Under the pieces are notes generated by a model, which was not told the origin of the DNA, did no database searches, and saw only the letters and a program-made list of their open reading frames with translations. From contig NZ_CP143541.1 in assembly GCF_040126055.1 (NCBI RefSeq), forward strand, positions 930,001 through 994,000: DNA of 64,000 nt. Reading direction: 5' to 3'. The stretch is from Pseudalkalibacillus sp. SCS-8 (GTDB lineage Bacteria; Bacillota; Bacilli; Bacillales; Fictibacillaceae). Within the stretch, counting starts at the first letter, position 1; each line of letters begins with the position of its first letter. The translations under genes and the position numbers were made by a program. This document shows positions 37,347 through 45,980 of this stretch, piece by piece.

Positions 37347-37380
37347 AAGGTTGGACCAACCGAATGGTCCAACCTTTTTT
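37347..37380. terminator. Terminator between katE and the convergent gene
   Basis: Perfect AAGGTTGGACCA / TGGTCCAACCTT stem, 6-nt loop and seven T. The T run touches the stop codon of the convergent gene. Confidence 0.92.
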
Positions 37381-38114
37381 TATGGCTTAGCCGCTTTAAT
37401 CAGTTTTTCGTGTGTTTTCAAAGCCTCAATCGAGGTCAATCCTTCAAATGCATCTTTTGGGATCGTATAGGTGTAGTAGAAGTACATTTTTTCTGTTTCA
37501 AGTGTGAAGTTCGCTCTCAAATCCTTATGCGGGATATCCTCATCATTAAGAAATTGAATCATCGACTGCATCTTAAGAAGAATTTTCTCACGGTCAACCT
37601 CATCCTCCGTCAGCCTTCCAGATAATTTGAAGCTAGGGCTTACCGGTAGATCTGTAAGCTCCGGAAACCCGTCTTTGAAATCAAATTTCTCATTACGGAG
37701 CGCTTTATGATTGAAGAAGGCATGTACATCGACTTTACCGTTCAATTCAGGATAATCGCTTAATCGTTTTTTTATTTCCGGTTTATATTTGTTTTCATAC
37801 AAAGCATCAAAAAAATAATCGGTATATGTATCTTCGTACTTATTTACTTCAAAAGTATAGGATGACTTATTAAGTGGATATGCTGAAATATCTGTGCCTA
37901 CAAAAGTTCTAACATCAACCTCCACCTTAAAGTGCAGGTTATATTTTTCTTCAAGTAACTCCCTAACTTCCTTCTTCGTGCTTCTCTCTTCCAGTATCTC
38001 ATTACCTGACGCTAAGAAACTCAACGAATAGAATCCAAGAAAGGGTAGTGCTGTTAATAAGACAGCTATCGCTGCAAGAACACCAATTATGGTGAGCCAA
38101 AATTTCTTAGTCAT
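37380..38114 (-). CDS. Membrane-anchored protein of unknown function
   Basis: 244 residues from the ATG at 38114 (AAAGGAG 6 nt upstream; the ATG two codons earlier sits in the ribosome site). One N-terminal membrane anchor (FWLTIIGVLAAIAVLLTALPFLGFY), then a soluble, charged domain with alternating helix- and strand-like parts (KKEVRELLEEKYNLHFKVEVD, TYTDYFFDALYENKYKPEIK). No cysteines or known motifs. It may face outside the cell. It stands alone, convergent with katE. Confidence 0.68.
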   Translation of the reverse strand: MTKKFWLTIIGVLAAIAVLLTALPFLGFYSLSFLASGNEILEERSTKKEVRELLEEKYNLHFKVEVDVRTFVGTDISAYPLNKSSYTFEVNKYEDTYTDYFFDALYENKYKPEIKKRLSDYPELNGKVDVHAFFNHKALRNEKFDFKDGFPELTDLPVSPSFKLSGRLTEDEVDREKILLKMQSMIQFLNDEDIPHKDLRANFTLETEKMYFYYTYTIPKDAFEGLTSIEALKTHEKLIKAAKP

Positions 38115-38265
38115 TTCCATCTCCTTTATTTGACCTCAATTCCAGATTATAGCATAAAAGCGGTGTTTATGGTTTTACAAGTAGTAGAGGTTATTGCAAG
38201 TACAACATTGTAATAAAATGGAAAGTAGAATGTGAGTGCGGCATTAAAAGGGGATGGGTGGTCTT

Positions 38266-39231
38266 ATGAAAAATGTATTGATTCTTGGAGATCCCGGAAT
38301 TGATGATTCACTAGCCTTACTCTATGCCATATTACATCCCGATATCAACTTGGTAGGCGTTGTGGCTTGTTATGGAAACATCAATAAAGAACAAGCCGTC
38401 AAGAATGTAAGGTATCTGCTAGAAATGGGCAATGAAAAACAGGTCCCTGTCATTCGAGGTGCAGAAGGCCCATTGGATGGAAATTTTACAGTCTTTTATC
38501 CCGAAATCCATGGACCTGAAGGATTAGGACCTATCCAACCAGGAATCCACACTTCCACAGATTTCAATTCCTTCAATGAGATTTTTGAAATCGTCAATCA
38601 ACTGGAGGATGACCTCATTGTCGTCAATTTAGGCAGAGGGACTACTTTGTCTGTGGCGTTGATCTGTGAACCGGATATTATGAAAAAAGTCTCTGCTTTT
38701 TATTTGATGGGCGGCGCGTTCTTGGTTCCTGGTAACGTTTCACCGGTAGCTGAAGCGAATATTCATGGAGATCCGATTGCTGCTCAAAATATCCTAACGA
38801 AAGCAGAGAATACATATTTGTATCCACTCAATGTGACGAACGCGGCATACGTGACCGATGAAACGGCTAAACGCATTAAAAGATACGGGAAAAATGCTTA
38901 TAAAGATCTTATCCCGAAAATCATCCACTATTATATCCGTGCCTATAAAAAAATGCACCCGTGGATTCCAGGCGCACCCATGCATGACGTCCTTACGCTT
39001 GCTGCTCTAACGAATCCGGATCTGTGCCAGTATGTAACAAAGACAGTAGATGTTCAAATCCATGGACCTGCGAAAGGACATACGATCGCTGATTTCAGAA
39101 ACCCTCCAGACGAGCAAAATGGAAACCCGATCAATATTGCCCTGCAACTGAATTACAATCTTTTCTACCAGGATTTTTTAACAACCATGACACGTCCTTT
39201 GGTAAAGAAAAATCATTCACCTTTAAACTGA
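38266..39231 (+). CDS. Inosine/uridine-preferring nucleoside hydrolase family protein
   Basis: 321 residues from the ATG at 38266. It hydrolyses the N-glycosidic bond of nucleosides. The N-terminal calcium-binding cluster reads ILGDPGIDDSLALLYA where the family usually has DxDPGxDDAxAL, so the first aspartate is replaced. Other family parts are intact: LVGVVACYGNINKEQAVKN, FYLMGGAF, EANIHGDPIAAQNIL and the late APMHDVLTLAAL aspartate. The ATG at 38254 would sit against AAAGGGG without a gap and is less likely. A purine nucleosidase gene follows, suggesting nucleoside salvage. Confidence 0.85.
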   Translation: MKNVLILGDPGIDDSLALLYAILHPDINLVGVVACYGNINKEQAVKNVRYLLEMGNEKQVPVIRGAEGPLDGNFTVFYPEIHGPEGLGPIQPGIHTSTDFNSFNEIFEIVNQLEDDLIVVNLGRGTTLSVALICEPDIMKKVSAFYLMGGAFLVPGNVSPVAEANIHGDPIAAQNILTKAENTYLYPLNVTNAAYVTDETAKRIKRYGKNAYKDLIPKIIHYYIRAYKKMHPWIPGAPMHDVLTLAALTNPDLCQYVTKTVDVQIHGPAKGHTIADFRNPPDEQNGNPINIALQLNYNLFYQDFLTTMTRPLVKKNHSPLN

Positions 39232-39376
39232 AACATAGATTATGACTTTCACGGCTCATCCTCTTCGTTTATCTGTAAAAAACGACGATAAGTATACAAA
39301 AATGATTGTACATTTAGTACATTTCACCTCCTTTTTCATACACTTTCATATGGACTTGAAAAAGGGGATGGACTGT

Positions 39377-40111
39377 TTGGCGATTGGGATAATGAGTGCT
39401 TTAGTTGAAGAAATTTCATACCTATTGGAAAAAATAGAGATTAGGCGAAAAGAAACCTTTGCTGAGAAGAGCTTTTATATCGGCACGATTGCAAAGGAAG
39501 AGGTGATCCTTTGTCACTCCGGAGTGGGGAAAGTGAATGCGGCGATGACCACCCAGATTCTTATCGATCATTTTCATGTGAGATCTATTATGTTAACCGG
39601 GACATCCGGTCTATTGGACACGAACTTGAAAACAGGGGATATTGTCGTTTCAAAGGACACTGTTGAACATGACGTGAACTTTACCCATCTGGGAGATAAA
39701 CTGGGAGAAATCCCTGGAATGAGCGTATACGTATATGAAGCAAATCCTTTACTGAAGAAAATAGCCCTTCAAGCTGGCAAGGGGATGAAAGGGATCAAGG
39801 TGGTAGAAGGCCGGATCTTATCCGGAGATCAATTCATTGCCAGTGAAGATGCCAAACTTAATTTGCGCGAAAGGTTTCAAGGAACTGCAGTAGAGGCTGA
39901 AGGAGCTGCCGTCGGGCATGTGTGTTACTTAAATAAGGTTCCTTTTGTTATCATCAGAGTGATTTCGGATGAAGCGGATGACACAGCACCTACTGATTTT
40001 CGAGCTCATCTTGAAGTCGTCGCCGTCCATTCGCAATTACTTATTTTAAGGATCCTGAAAGGAATTGCAGCACTTAAATCAAAAAAACGAATCAATAACC
40101 AATCTCATTAA
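39377..40111 (+). CDS. 5'-methylthioadenosine/S-adenosylhomocysteine nucleosidase-like protein
   Basis: 244 residues from a TTG start with AAAGGGG 9 nt upstream; the long reading from 39242 adds an unlikely N-terminus. It cleaves adenine from MTA, SAH or related nucleosides. Family signatures: IGIMSALVEEISYLLEKI, SGVGKVNAAMTTQIL, GTSGLLDTNLKTGDIVVS, EHDVNFTHLG, and near the end AVEAEGAAVGHVCYLNKVPF with VISDEADD, containing the substrate Glu and catalytic Asp. The usual VEMEGAA is VEAEGAA here, so specificity may differ. Confidence 0.87.
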   Translation: MAIGIMSALVEEISYLLEKIEIRRKETFAEKSFYIGTIAKEEVILCHSGVGKVNAAMTTQILIDHFHVRSIMLTGTSGLLDTNLKTGDIVVSKDTVEHDVNFTHLGDKLGEIPGMSVYVYEANPLLKKIALQAGKGMKGIKVVEGRILSGDQFIASEDAKLNLRERFQGTAVEAEGAAVGHVCYLNKVPFVIIRVISDEADDTAPTDFRAHLEVVAVHSQLLILRILKGIAALKSKKRINNQSH

Positions 40112-40127
40112 ATTGAGATTGTTTTTT
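40100..40127 (+). terminator. Terminator after the nucleosidase gene
   Basis: CAATCTCA / TGAGATTG stem with a 6-nt AT loop and T6. It starts within the last codons of the gene. Confidence 0.8.
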
Positions 40128-40274
40128 ATTAAAGAGGTTTTTCTATAACAGCAAGAGAATGAAAATAGGGAGAGAAGTTTTTTATATTAATAGGAACATT
40201 TGTTCTTGTTATTGTTCAGATCTTGTATTATGATAAAAAAGAAATGTTTACTTAAATCGAGGAGAGTGAATGGA

Positions 40275-40688
40275 ATGAAACATCAAGCAACACCTTATTT
40301 AACATTTGATGGTCATGCAAGAGACGCCCTTGAGTATTACAAAAACATTTTTGATGGCGAAGTTCTGAATGTACAAACGTTTGGTGAGGCTGACTTCCCG
40401 ACGCCACCTGAAGCGGATGAACGCATCATGCACGCACAGTTCAAGAAAGGTGAGCTGTTCTTGATGATGTCTGATACGTTTCCAGGACAAGATGTCGAAA
40501 GAGGAAGCAACATTTCTTTAGCACTTGATATGGAAAGTGAAGAACAAACTCAATCGCTTTATGATAAATTGAGCGAAAAGGGAACGGTTCTGATGGAATT
40601 GCAGGATACGTTCTGGGGTGCGAAATATGGAAAAGTAAAAGATGCATTCGGTGTCACATGGGATTTAAACTTTCAAAAGAATAAATAA
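40275..40688 (+). CDS. VOC family protein (PhnB/glyoxalase-like)
   Basis: 137 residues from the ATG at 40275 (GAGGAGAGTG upstream). A PhnB-like VOC fold: ATPYLTFDGHARDALEYYKN and IFDGEVLNVQTFGEAD at the start, HAQFKKGELFLMMSD in the middle, and TFWGAKYGKVKDAFGVTWDL at the end, the usual ending of the 3-demethylubiquinone-methyltransferase-like branch. The biochemical role in Bacillus is unknown; the metal-binding residues of true glyoxalases are not obvious. Monocistronic. Confidence 0.87.
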   Translation: MKHQATPYLTFDGHARDALEYYKNIFDGEVLNVQTFGEADFPTPPEADERIMHAQFKKGELFLMMSDTFPGQDVERGSNISLALDMESEEQTQSLYDKLSEKGTVLMELQDTFWGAKYGKVKDAFGVTWDLNFQKNK

Positions 40689-41027
40689 CTACGATTAAAC
40701 AGCGATTCCTCGAATGGGGGATCGCGCTTTTAATGAACAGAATTTTTCCCATTTAAAAAGGAGGAGTCTCCCGGCTACCACCCCGGGAGACTGGCAAAAT
40801 ACATGAAAGGCTTCGCATGACTGCAACATTCACCACTAACAAAAATGTTGCATATATACAACTTATCTTAATTTCTTGTTATCGTCAACGATCAACTCTT
40901 CTTATCCTGTGAGCTTTTCAGTTCGGCCACGAGTACATGAATTAATCAGCATCCATCTTTTTTATTGAAAGGGATTTCTGTAAATATCCAGAATATGTAT
41001 GGGAGTGACGTATTCAGGAGGGAAACG
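40689..41027. other. Intergenic region with three hairpins and a palindromic operator-like site
   Basis: No ORF. A terminator-like stem GCGAT.CC / GG.ATCGC with CTTTT lies at about 40702-40733. A perfect 10-bp hairpin AGTCTCCCGG / CCGGGAGACT occupies 40765-40792, then TGCAACATT / AATGTTGCA spans about 40822-40852, then the near-palindrome GTTGCATATATACAAC. The run of elements suggests a structured leader or a small RNA, but no known family was recognised. Confidence 0.45.
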
Positions 41028-41687
41028 ATGAATCAAATCCATGTAGGCATTTTACTATTTGATGATGTGGACGCATTGGACTTTGCGGGCCCATATGAGG
41101 TGTTCAATTTATCGACGCATTGCCTTGAAGATGTTCAAAAGCTATTTACGAATCGATTGGAAGAAAAGGACAAGCCGTTCCGGGTCAATACGGTTTCGGA
41201 GAAGGGGAGCATGATAACCGTACACAATGGCCTTAAAGTCCAACCGGATTACAGCTTCGAAAACGCACCGGAATTCGATCTGATCGTAGTGCCAGGAGGG
41301 CCAGCAAGTGCGATAACGAGCGTCATGTCGAACCGATCAATTATTGAATGGATTGCGAGTTACGGGGCAAAGGATAAACATGTCATTTCCGTCTGTACCG
41401 GAGCACTTTTTCTTGCTGAAGCAGGTCTATTGAATGGGCAGAGAGCGACGACAAACAGAGCGGCAATAACAATGATGCAAGCAACATATCCATCAGTAAC
41501 CGTGGTCGAAGACGTGAAATTCGTTGATGAAGGAAGAGTCGTCACAGCTGCAGGAGTCTCCGCCGGTATAAACATGGCTCTACATGTTGTAGGAAAGATG
41601 TTCGACGAAGGGATGGCAAAGCGTACGGCAGAAACGATTGAGTTTTCAACAGAAACGACCAGCGCCCATAATGCTTCGTTGAAATAA
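41028..41687 (+). CDS. DJ-1/PfpI family protein
   Basis: 219 residues from the ATG at 41028 (AGGAGGGAAACG upstream). DJ-1/PfpI fold with the acidic start motif LLFDDVDALDFAGPYEVF, VPGGPASAI, and the nucleophile elbow VISVCTGALFLAEAG, where Cys is in VCTGA. VTAAGVSAGINMALHVV completes the isonitrile-hydratase/AraC-like GATase1 pattern. The reaction is uncertain; relatives are isonitrile hydratases, glyoxalases or chaperones. An operator-like palindrome lies upstream. Confidence 0.88.
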   Translation: MNQIHVGILLFDDVDALDFAGPYEVFNLSTHCLEDVQKLFTNRLEEKDKPFRVNTVSEKGSMITVHNGLKVQPDYSFENAPEFDLIVVPGGPASAITSVMSNRSIIEWIASYGAKDKHVISVCTGALFLAEAGLLNGQRATTNRAAITMMQATYPSVTVVEDVKFVDEGRVVTAAGVSAGINMALHVVGKMFDEGMAKRTAETIEFSTETTSAHNASLK

Positions 41688-41693
41688 GACGGG

Positions 41694-41721
41694 AAAACGT
41701 CCTAGTGATCTAGGGCGTTTT
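41694..41721 (+). terminator. Terminator after the DJ-1/PfpI gene
   Basis: AAAACGTCCTAG / CTAGGGCGTTTT stem with TGAT loop and T run. Confidence 0.85.
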
Positions 41722-41867
41722 TAATTTTACCACTGGCGTTTTAATTATATATTTTAAGAGAAGAGCTATTTAATTGTAATAGAAGGGATCTTTTCTTTTC
41801 TTTCTCTTTAGAAGGATCAATGCTAAAGTAAAAATGGACATTATTTAATAGAATTAGGTGGGTTAAG

Positions 41868-42482
41868 ATGGAAGAACAAATATCGAAAATCATGAAAGTA
41901 ATCGGATTAGCTGAAAGATTGAAATATGAAATGCGCCACAGCTGGCTTTCTAATGGAAGACAAGAAAGTGTAGCGGAACATACTTGGAGGATGTCCTTAA
42001 TGGCCATTCTCGTTCACCCCTATCTCGATGCCAAGGTAGATTTGGAGAAGTTGTTAAAAATGATCGTGATCCATGATTTAATTGAAGCAGAAGCAGGGGA
42101 TGTTCCTGCTTTTGAAGCGATGAATGATCCGGATGTCAAAAAGCTCAAAGAGGAAAAAGAGTATGCAGCCATTGTAAACTTGAAAAAGAACCTCCCTGAA
42201 GAATTGGGAAAAGATATCTTTGATCTTTGGATGGAATTTGAAGAAAAAGCTACATATGTAGCGAAAGTGGCGAATGCTCTAGATAAGCTCGAAGTCCAAA
42301 TCCAGCACAATGAAGCTGATCTTTCAACGTGGTTAGATGTTGAAAAAGAGATGACTTTCAAAATGGGGAAACATGTTGAATTCGATTCGTTTTTGACAAA
42401 ACTAAAGGATCGGATTGAACAAGTAGGAGAAGAGAAAATGGTTGCTGCAGGGGTGGCGTTCGAAAAGGAGTGTACGAAATGA
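41868..42482 (+). CDS. HD domain protein, YfbR/HD_3-like nucleotide phosphohydrolase
   Basis: 204 residues. HD metal-site residues: His in MRHSWLSNGRQ and ESVAEHTWRM, the HD pair in MIVIHDLIEAEAGDVP, and a late Asp in VANALDKLEVQIQH. The pattern matches HD_3 proteins such as the 5'-deoxynucleotidase YfbR. It is probably a cytosolic metal-dependent phosphohydrolase. AGGTGGGTTAAG precedes the ATG. It overlaps the next gene by ATGA, so the two are coupled. Confidence 0.88.
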   Translation: MEEQISKIMKVIGLAERLKYEMRHSWLSNGRQESVAEHTWRMSLMAILVHPYLDAKVDLEKLLKMIVIHDLIEAEAGDVPAFEAMNDPDVKKLKEEKEYAAIVNLKKNLPEELGKDIFDLWMEFEEKATYVAKVANALDKLEVQIQHNEADLSTWLDVEKEMTFKMGKHVEFDSFLTKLKDRIEQVGEEKMVAAGVAFEKECTK

Positions 42483-43126
42483 GCAAATTTGAAGAGCTGA
42501 CAACTAAATGGGAGAATCTAATAGATGAATTGGAGGAGGCGGAACTAGAGGTCGAGGTGATTGAGTCTGAGGGGCCTGCTAGTCCAGAAGAAATTCTTGA
42601 AGCAGAAAAGAAGCTGAATATGAAACTTCCTCCTTCTTATAAAGACTTCATTCTGAATGTATCCAAGCGGCTCCATTTTGCCTGGTATTTACCAGAGGAA
42701 GACATGGAATTGGTCCCGGAAGAACTTGGCGAAATCTATCAGGGGGAAATACATATCGATTTTGATGTGCTGGAAGATCTGACTCATTTTGCCGACGATT
42801 GGTATGAGGATGGCGTAGATCACGGTGTTCATTGGAGAAACAAGATTGCATTCGCCCATGCTTCGAACGGAGATCTCTATACATTTGATGGATCCAATGA
42901 AAGAGAAGAGAAACCTGTTTATTATTTGGAGCATGAAGGGGAAGATGCACAATTCCTGGCTGAATCGTTTATTGACTACCTTGAGAGAATCACTGAGTTA
43001 TTCGTTGTAGGGACTGAGCTCTGGCATTTTGAAGCATTCCTTGACGAAACAGGGATCAACACAAAATCCGCCAATGCGGAAAAGTGGAAAAAATGGTTCA
43101 CGACCTATATCGAAGAGAATTCATAA
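42479..43126 (+). CDS. SMI1/KNR4 (SUKH) family protein
   Basis: 215 residues from the ATG at 42479, overlapping the preceding stop. The SUKH fold signature is GPASPEEILEAEKKLNMKLP with PSYKDFILNVSKR, followed by IAFAHASNGDLYTFDGSN and YYLEHEGEDAQFLAESFIDYL. The family includes immunity proteins against nuclease toxins, but single-copy housekeeping-like members also exist, and no toxin gene is nearby. A 30-residue very acidic N-terminus (ELEEAELEVEVIESEG) precedes the domain. Confidence 0.85.
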   Translation: MSKFEELTTKWENLIDELEEAELEVEVIESEGPASPEEILEAEKKLNMKLPPSYKDFILNVSKRLHFAWYLPEEDMELVPEELGEIYQGEIHIDFDVLEDLTHFADDWYEDGVDHGVHWRNKIAFAHASNGDLYTFDGSNEREEKPVYYLEHEGEDAQFLAESFIDYLERITELFVVGTELWHFEAFLDETGINTKSANAEKWKKWFTTYIEENS

Positions 43127-43148
43127 CGCCTTTTATCAAGGCGTTTTT
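43125..43148 (+). terminator. Terminator after the HD-SMI1 operon
   Basis: AACGCCTT / AAGGCGTT stem, 5-nt loop and T run, directly after the stop. Confidence 0.85.
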
Positions 43149-43240
43149 CTTTTGGATTATAAAAAGCAAAAGGAATTATATATCACGTTTACGAACTATG
43201 TAGAGTGACAAAAATTTCTAAACGATCAGGAGACATCTAG

Positions 43241-44107
43241 ATGAATACCACCAATCAATCAGAACTACAGCACGTACAACTCTTTGAAAGTGATATCCCG
43301 GGCTTGATAGCTTTATCTGAATCTGTCGGATGGGATTATGCAGAAGAGGAAATCAGGACTGTTTTATATTCGGGACAAATTTTCGGACACAAAAATGAAG
43401 AGGGTGCTATCGTTTCAAGTGCTGCTATTCTTCCATATGAAGGACAGCTTGCTTCTATTGGCATGGTGATCGTCCATGAATCCTATCGAGGGTTAGGGCT
43501 TGGTAGAAAAGCGACCGAGGCATGCATGCAATCTCTACCTGAAGGAACAACCTCCATGCTGATTGCGACACATGAAGGCATTCCATTATATCGTAAGATG
43601 GGCTTTAAAGAAGTAGACCATGTTCATAAGTTCATCTGTAACCGGTTCGTGTCCAAACCCTTGGATTTAGAGGGTTTCCAAATAAGAGCATTCAGAGATG
43701 AGGACATTAATCAAATTATCCTCTTGGACGTGCATGCATTTGGTCACTCAAGAGAAACGTTCCTGAAAAGACGAATTCAACAATCAAAAGACTGCCTGGT
43801 TGTCATCGATCGAGAAGAGAGCGTTATAGGATTCGGTCTCTCGATACCCGGTCCAGTCAATCTCATTCTCGGTCCGATTGTTGCCCCAGATTCTCATCTA
43901 GCGGCTTGTCTCATCCACCAGTTAGCTGCGAATCACGATGGAAAACTAAGAATTGATGTCCCTTCTGGGCAGGAGCCATTCATGAACACAATCTGGAAAT
44001 GGGGCTTTGAAGAAGTGAAGCAGCCCCCTGTCATGATTCATAATGGAGACCTAATGCCTCCTAGAAATGGAACATTATTCGGAATCGCTGCCCAAATTTT
44101 CGGGTGA
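43241..44107 (+). CDS. GNAT family N-acetyltransferase, two-domain
   Basis: 288 residues with an N-terminal GNAT domain (SIGMVIVHESYRGLGLGRKA is the acetyl-CoA loop; LIATHEGIPLYRKMGFKEVD the C-terminal half) followed by a second, degenerate GNAT-like domain (IRAFRDEDINQIILLD, SVIGFGLSIPGPVN). This doubled layout is common in Bacillus GNATs of unknown substrate. CAGGAGACATCTAG precedes the ATG. The methyltransferase gene starts 32 bp after its stop. Confidence 0.87.
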   Translation: MNTTNQSELQHVQLFESDIPGLIALSESVGWDYAEEEIRTVLYSGQIFGHKNEEGAIVSSAAILPYEGQLASIGMVIVHESYRGLGLGRKATEACMQSLPEGTTSMLIATHEGIPLYRKMGFKEVDHVHKFICNRFVSKPLDLEGFQIRAFRDEDINQIILLDVHAFGHSRETFLKRRIQQSKDCLVVIDREESVIGFGLSIPGPVNLILGPIVAPDSHLAACLIHQLAANHDGKLRIDVPSGQEPFMNTIWKWGFEEVKQPPVMIHNGDLMPPRNGTLFGIAAQIFG

Positions 44108-44139
44108 TGTCAAGAAGCGATCTTACAAGGAGAGGTCTT

Positions 44140-44919
44140 ATGAAAGAATACACCGTAATAACCAATCTAGAAACCTATGATGACCCAGTATTATATGACA
44201 AAGAAAATGACGGCTACGAAGAAGACATAACGTTCCTAGCCAAACGGGCTGCCAGAGCGAAAGGACCGATTGTTGACTTAGCATGCGGGACAGGCAGAGT
44301 GACGATTCCTTTAGCGAAGCATGGACATCGATTAATTGGAGTCGATCTACATAATGGCATGCTAGCTGAAGCAGAGAGAAAATCCTCCGCATCAAAGCTG
44401 GACATTGAATGGCTTGAACAGGATTGTTGTGAGCTTGACTTGAACATCAAAAGTCCACTTATCTACATGGTGGGGAATTCGTTTCAACATTTTCTGACGA
44501 ATGAAGCGCAGGATGCGTTTTTGCAGTCCGTTCAAAAACACCTGACAGCAGAAGGGATCTTCATTTTCGGTACACGTTATCCGAGCGAAGAAGAATTATC
44601 GGATACAAGTGAAGAATTTTGGCGCAGCTACGAGGACCCTGAAGATGGACTGCGGGTGGACATGTTTAACACGTGTACATATCATCCATTGGAACAAATC
44701 CAATACAACACGACCATTCGTAGAAAAAAAGACGATGCCGGTACGATCATTGATGAACGTCGTGCTGATATCCAGCTTAGATTTGTATACCCGAAAGAAA
44801 TGGAACGTCTTCTTCATTACAATGGTTACGAAATCGTGAATTCTTATGGGGACTGGCAGGAAAATCCACTTACCAATCGAAGCAGTCAAATGATCTATGT
44901 GTGCAGGAAGACGAAATAA
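44140..44919 (+). CDS. SAM-dependent methyltransferase
   Basis: 259 residues from the ATG at 44140 (AAGGAGAGGTCTT upstream). Class I fold: motif I PIVDLACGTGRVTIPLA, acidic motif II LIGVDLHNGML, motif III-like WLEQDCCELDL, and IYMVGNSFQHF. The C-terminal half (RRADIQLRFVYPKEMERLL, GYEIVNSYGDW) matches small-molecule methyltransferases of the Methyltransf_25 type. Substrate unknown. It is probably co-transcribed with the preceding GNAT and perhaps with the kinase-like gene 52 bp downstream. Confidence 0.9.
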   Translation: MKEYTVITNLETYDDPVLYDKENDGYEEDITFLAKRAARAKGPIVDLACGTGRVTIPLAKHGHRLIGVDLHNGMLAEAERKSSASKLDIEWLEQDCCELDLNIKSPLIYMVGNSFQHFLTNEAQDAFLQSVQKHLTAEGIFIFGTRYPSEEELSDTSEEFWRSYEDPEDGLRVDMFNTCTYHPLEQIQYNTTIRRKKDDAGTIIDERRADIQLRFVYPKEMERLLHYNGYEIVNSYGDWQENPLTNRSSQMIYVCRKTK

Positions 44920-44971
44920 TTCTCACCAAAATCGTCTCGTTTTTACATGAAGATTAAAAAGGAGAGATTCG

Positions 44972-45967
44972 ATGACGACGAAAATCCTGTTTTCAACGAA
45001 TAAGCTTGGTGCCATTTCGAATGAACAGTTGCAATGGATGCTCGATCGCTTCAACCTGGGTAAGTTGATTTCCTCTGCCAAAACGAGGGAAGGGGTGATG
45101 AGTCAGACGATGTTCGTCACCTCTACAGAAGGACAGTTTGTATTAAAAGGAAACCCGCTCTATCCGGGGCAGCTGCAAGAGGAGAAATATTTCGTCGACA
45201 ATCTCAATCAAAACCCTTCCATACATGTGCCCCATCCTTATCAGATTGATGAACAAGAGGACATTTTCGGATGGAGCTATGCGTTAATGCCATGTTTGAG
45301 TGGCGAGCATTTGCAACCAGATTGGCCGAAGCAGGACAAGTTGATGGTTGCCGAAGCTCTTGCAGAGACGTTAAAGGAAATGCACAGCTGGAAGGTCGAG
45401 CAATTTGGTGAGCTTGAACCTTCTGATTTTCAAATAAAATCATTTGAAGGGTCCTACAAGAAGTGGCTTTATGATCGTATCCGTTACTGGTTGAACGATG
45501 CGAAGAAATATTCCGTCATCACCCGAGAGGATTTCGACTGGGTTGAGCAAGTGCTTAGAAGTGCAGAAGAATCCTTCCAAGAACTATCGACACCAGCATT
45601 TGTGATGGGCGATTTCAAACCAGCGAATGTCCTCCTCCAAAAAGGAAGTAAGGGCTGGACTGTTAGTGGTGTATTCGACTTTACAAATGCGTACTTCGGA
45701 GATCCAGTGGCAGATTTGGTGAAGATGTTGACGATTTATATTGATCAGAACCAACTTGAAATCGCAGAACGTTTTCTCTCCGTCTATCTAGAAACACCAG
45801 AGGACAAGGAAGCATACGTCAACCGGATCTGCGTCCATATGCTTCAACAACGAATCCTCGATTGGGGATGCTTCAAAGCGATCGGTCAAGTAACGTGGGA
45901 CGATGACCTGCCGTTTTCAAAGTGGGCAGCTCCATATATCCAAGCGGCAACCGAGCTGACAAAGTAA
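44972..45967 (+). CDS. Aminoglycoside phosphotransferase-like (APH) kinase
   Basis: 331 residues. APH/choline-kinase fold: nucleotide-binding lobe (MFVTSTEGQFVLKGNPL), catalytic loop FVMGDFKPANVLL and metal-binding GVFDFTNAYFGDPVADL. The family catalytic loop is normally HGDxxxxN; here His is Met while Asp and Asn are kept. Whether it phosphorylates an antibiotic, a metabolite or nothing cannot be said. AAAAGGAGAGATTCG precedes the ATG. It follows the methyltransferase gene and ends convergent to the DUF1284 gene. Confidence 0.85.
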   Translation: MTTKILFSTNKLGAISNEQLQWMLDRFNLGKLISSAKTREGVMSQTMFVTSTEGQFVLKGNPLYPGQLQEEKYFVDNLNQNPSIHVPHPYQIDEQEDIFGWSYALMPCLSGEHLQPDWPKQDKLMVAEALAETLKEMHSWKVEQFGELEPSDFQIKSFEGSYKKWLYDRIRYWLNDAKKYSVITREDFDWVEQVLRSAEESFQELSTPAFVMGDFKPANVLLQKGSKGWTVSGVFDFTNAYFGDPVADLVKMLTIYIDQNQLEIAERFLSVYLETPEDKEAYVNRICVHMLQQRILDWGCFKAIGQVTWDDDLPFSKWAAPYIQAATELTK

Positions 45968-45980
45968 AATGGATACAAAA

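Noticed and set aside
42479..43126. SMI1/KNR4 protein as immunity gene of a polymorphic toxin system
   Set aside because: No toxin, WXG/LXG or secretion gene is nearby and it is coupled to an HD phosphohydrolase gene.
44972..45967. Aminoglycoside resistance gene
   Set aside because: The family is broad, the catalytic His is missing and there is no resistance context; only the fold is called.
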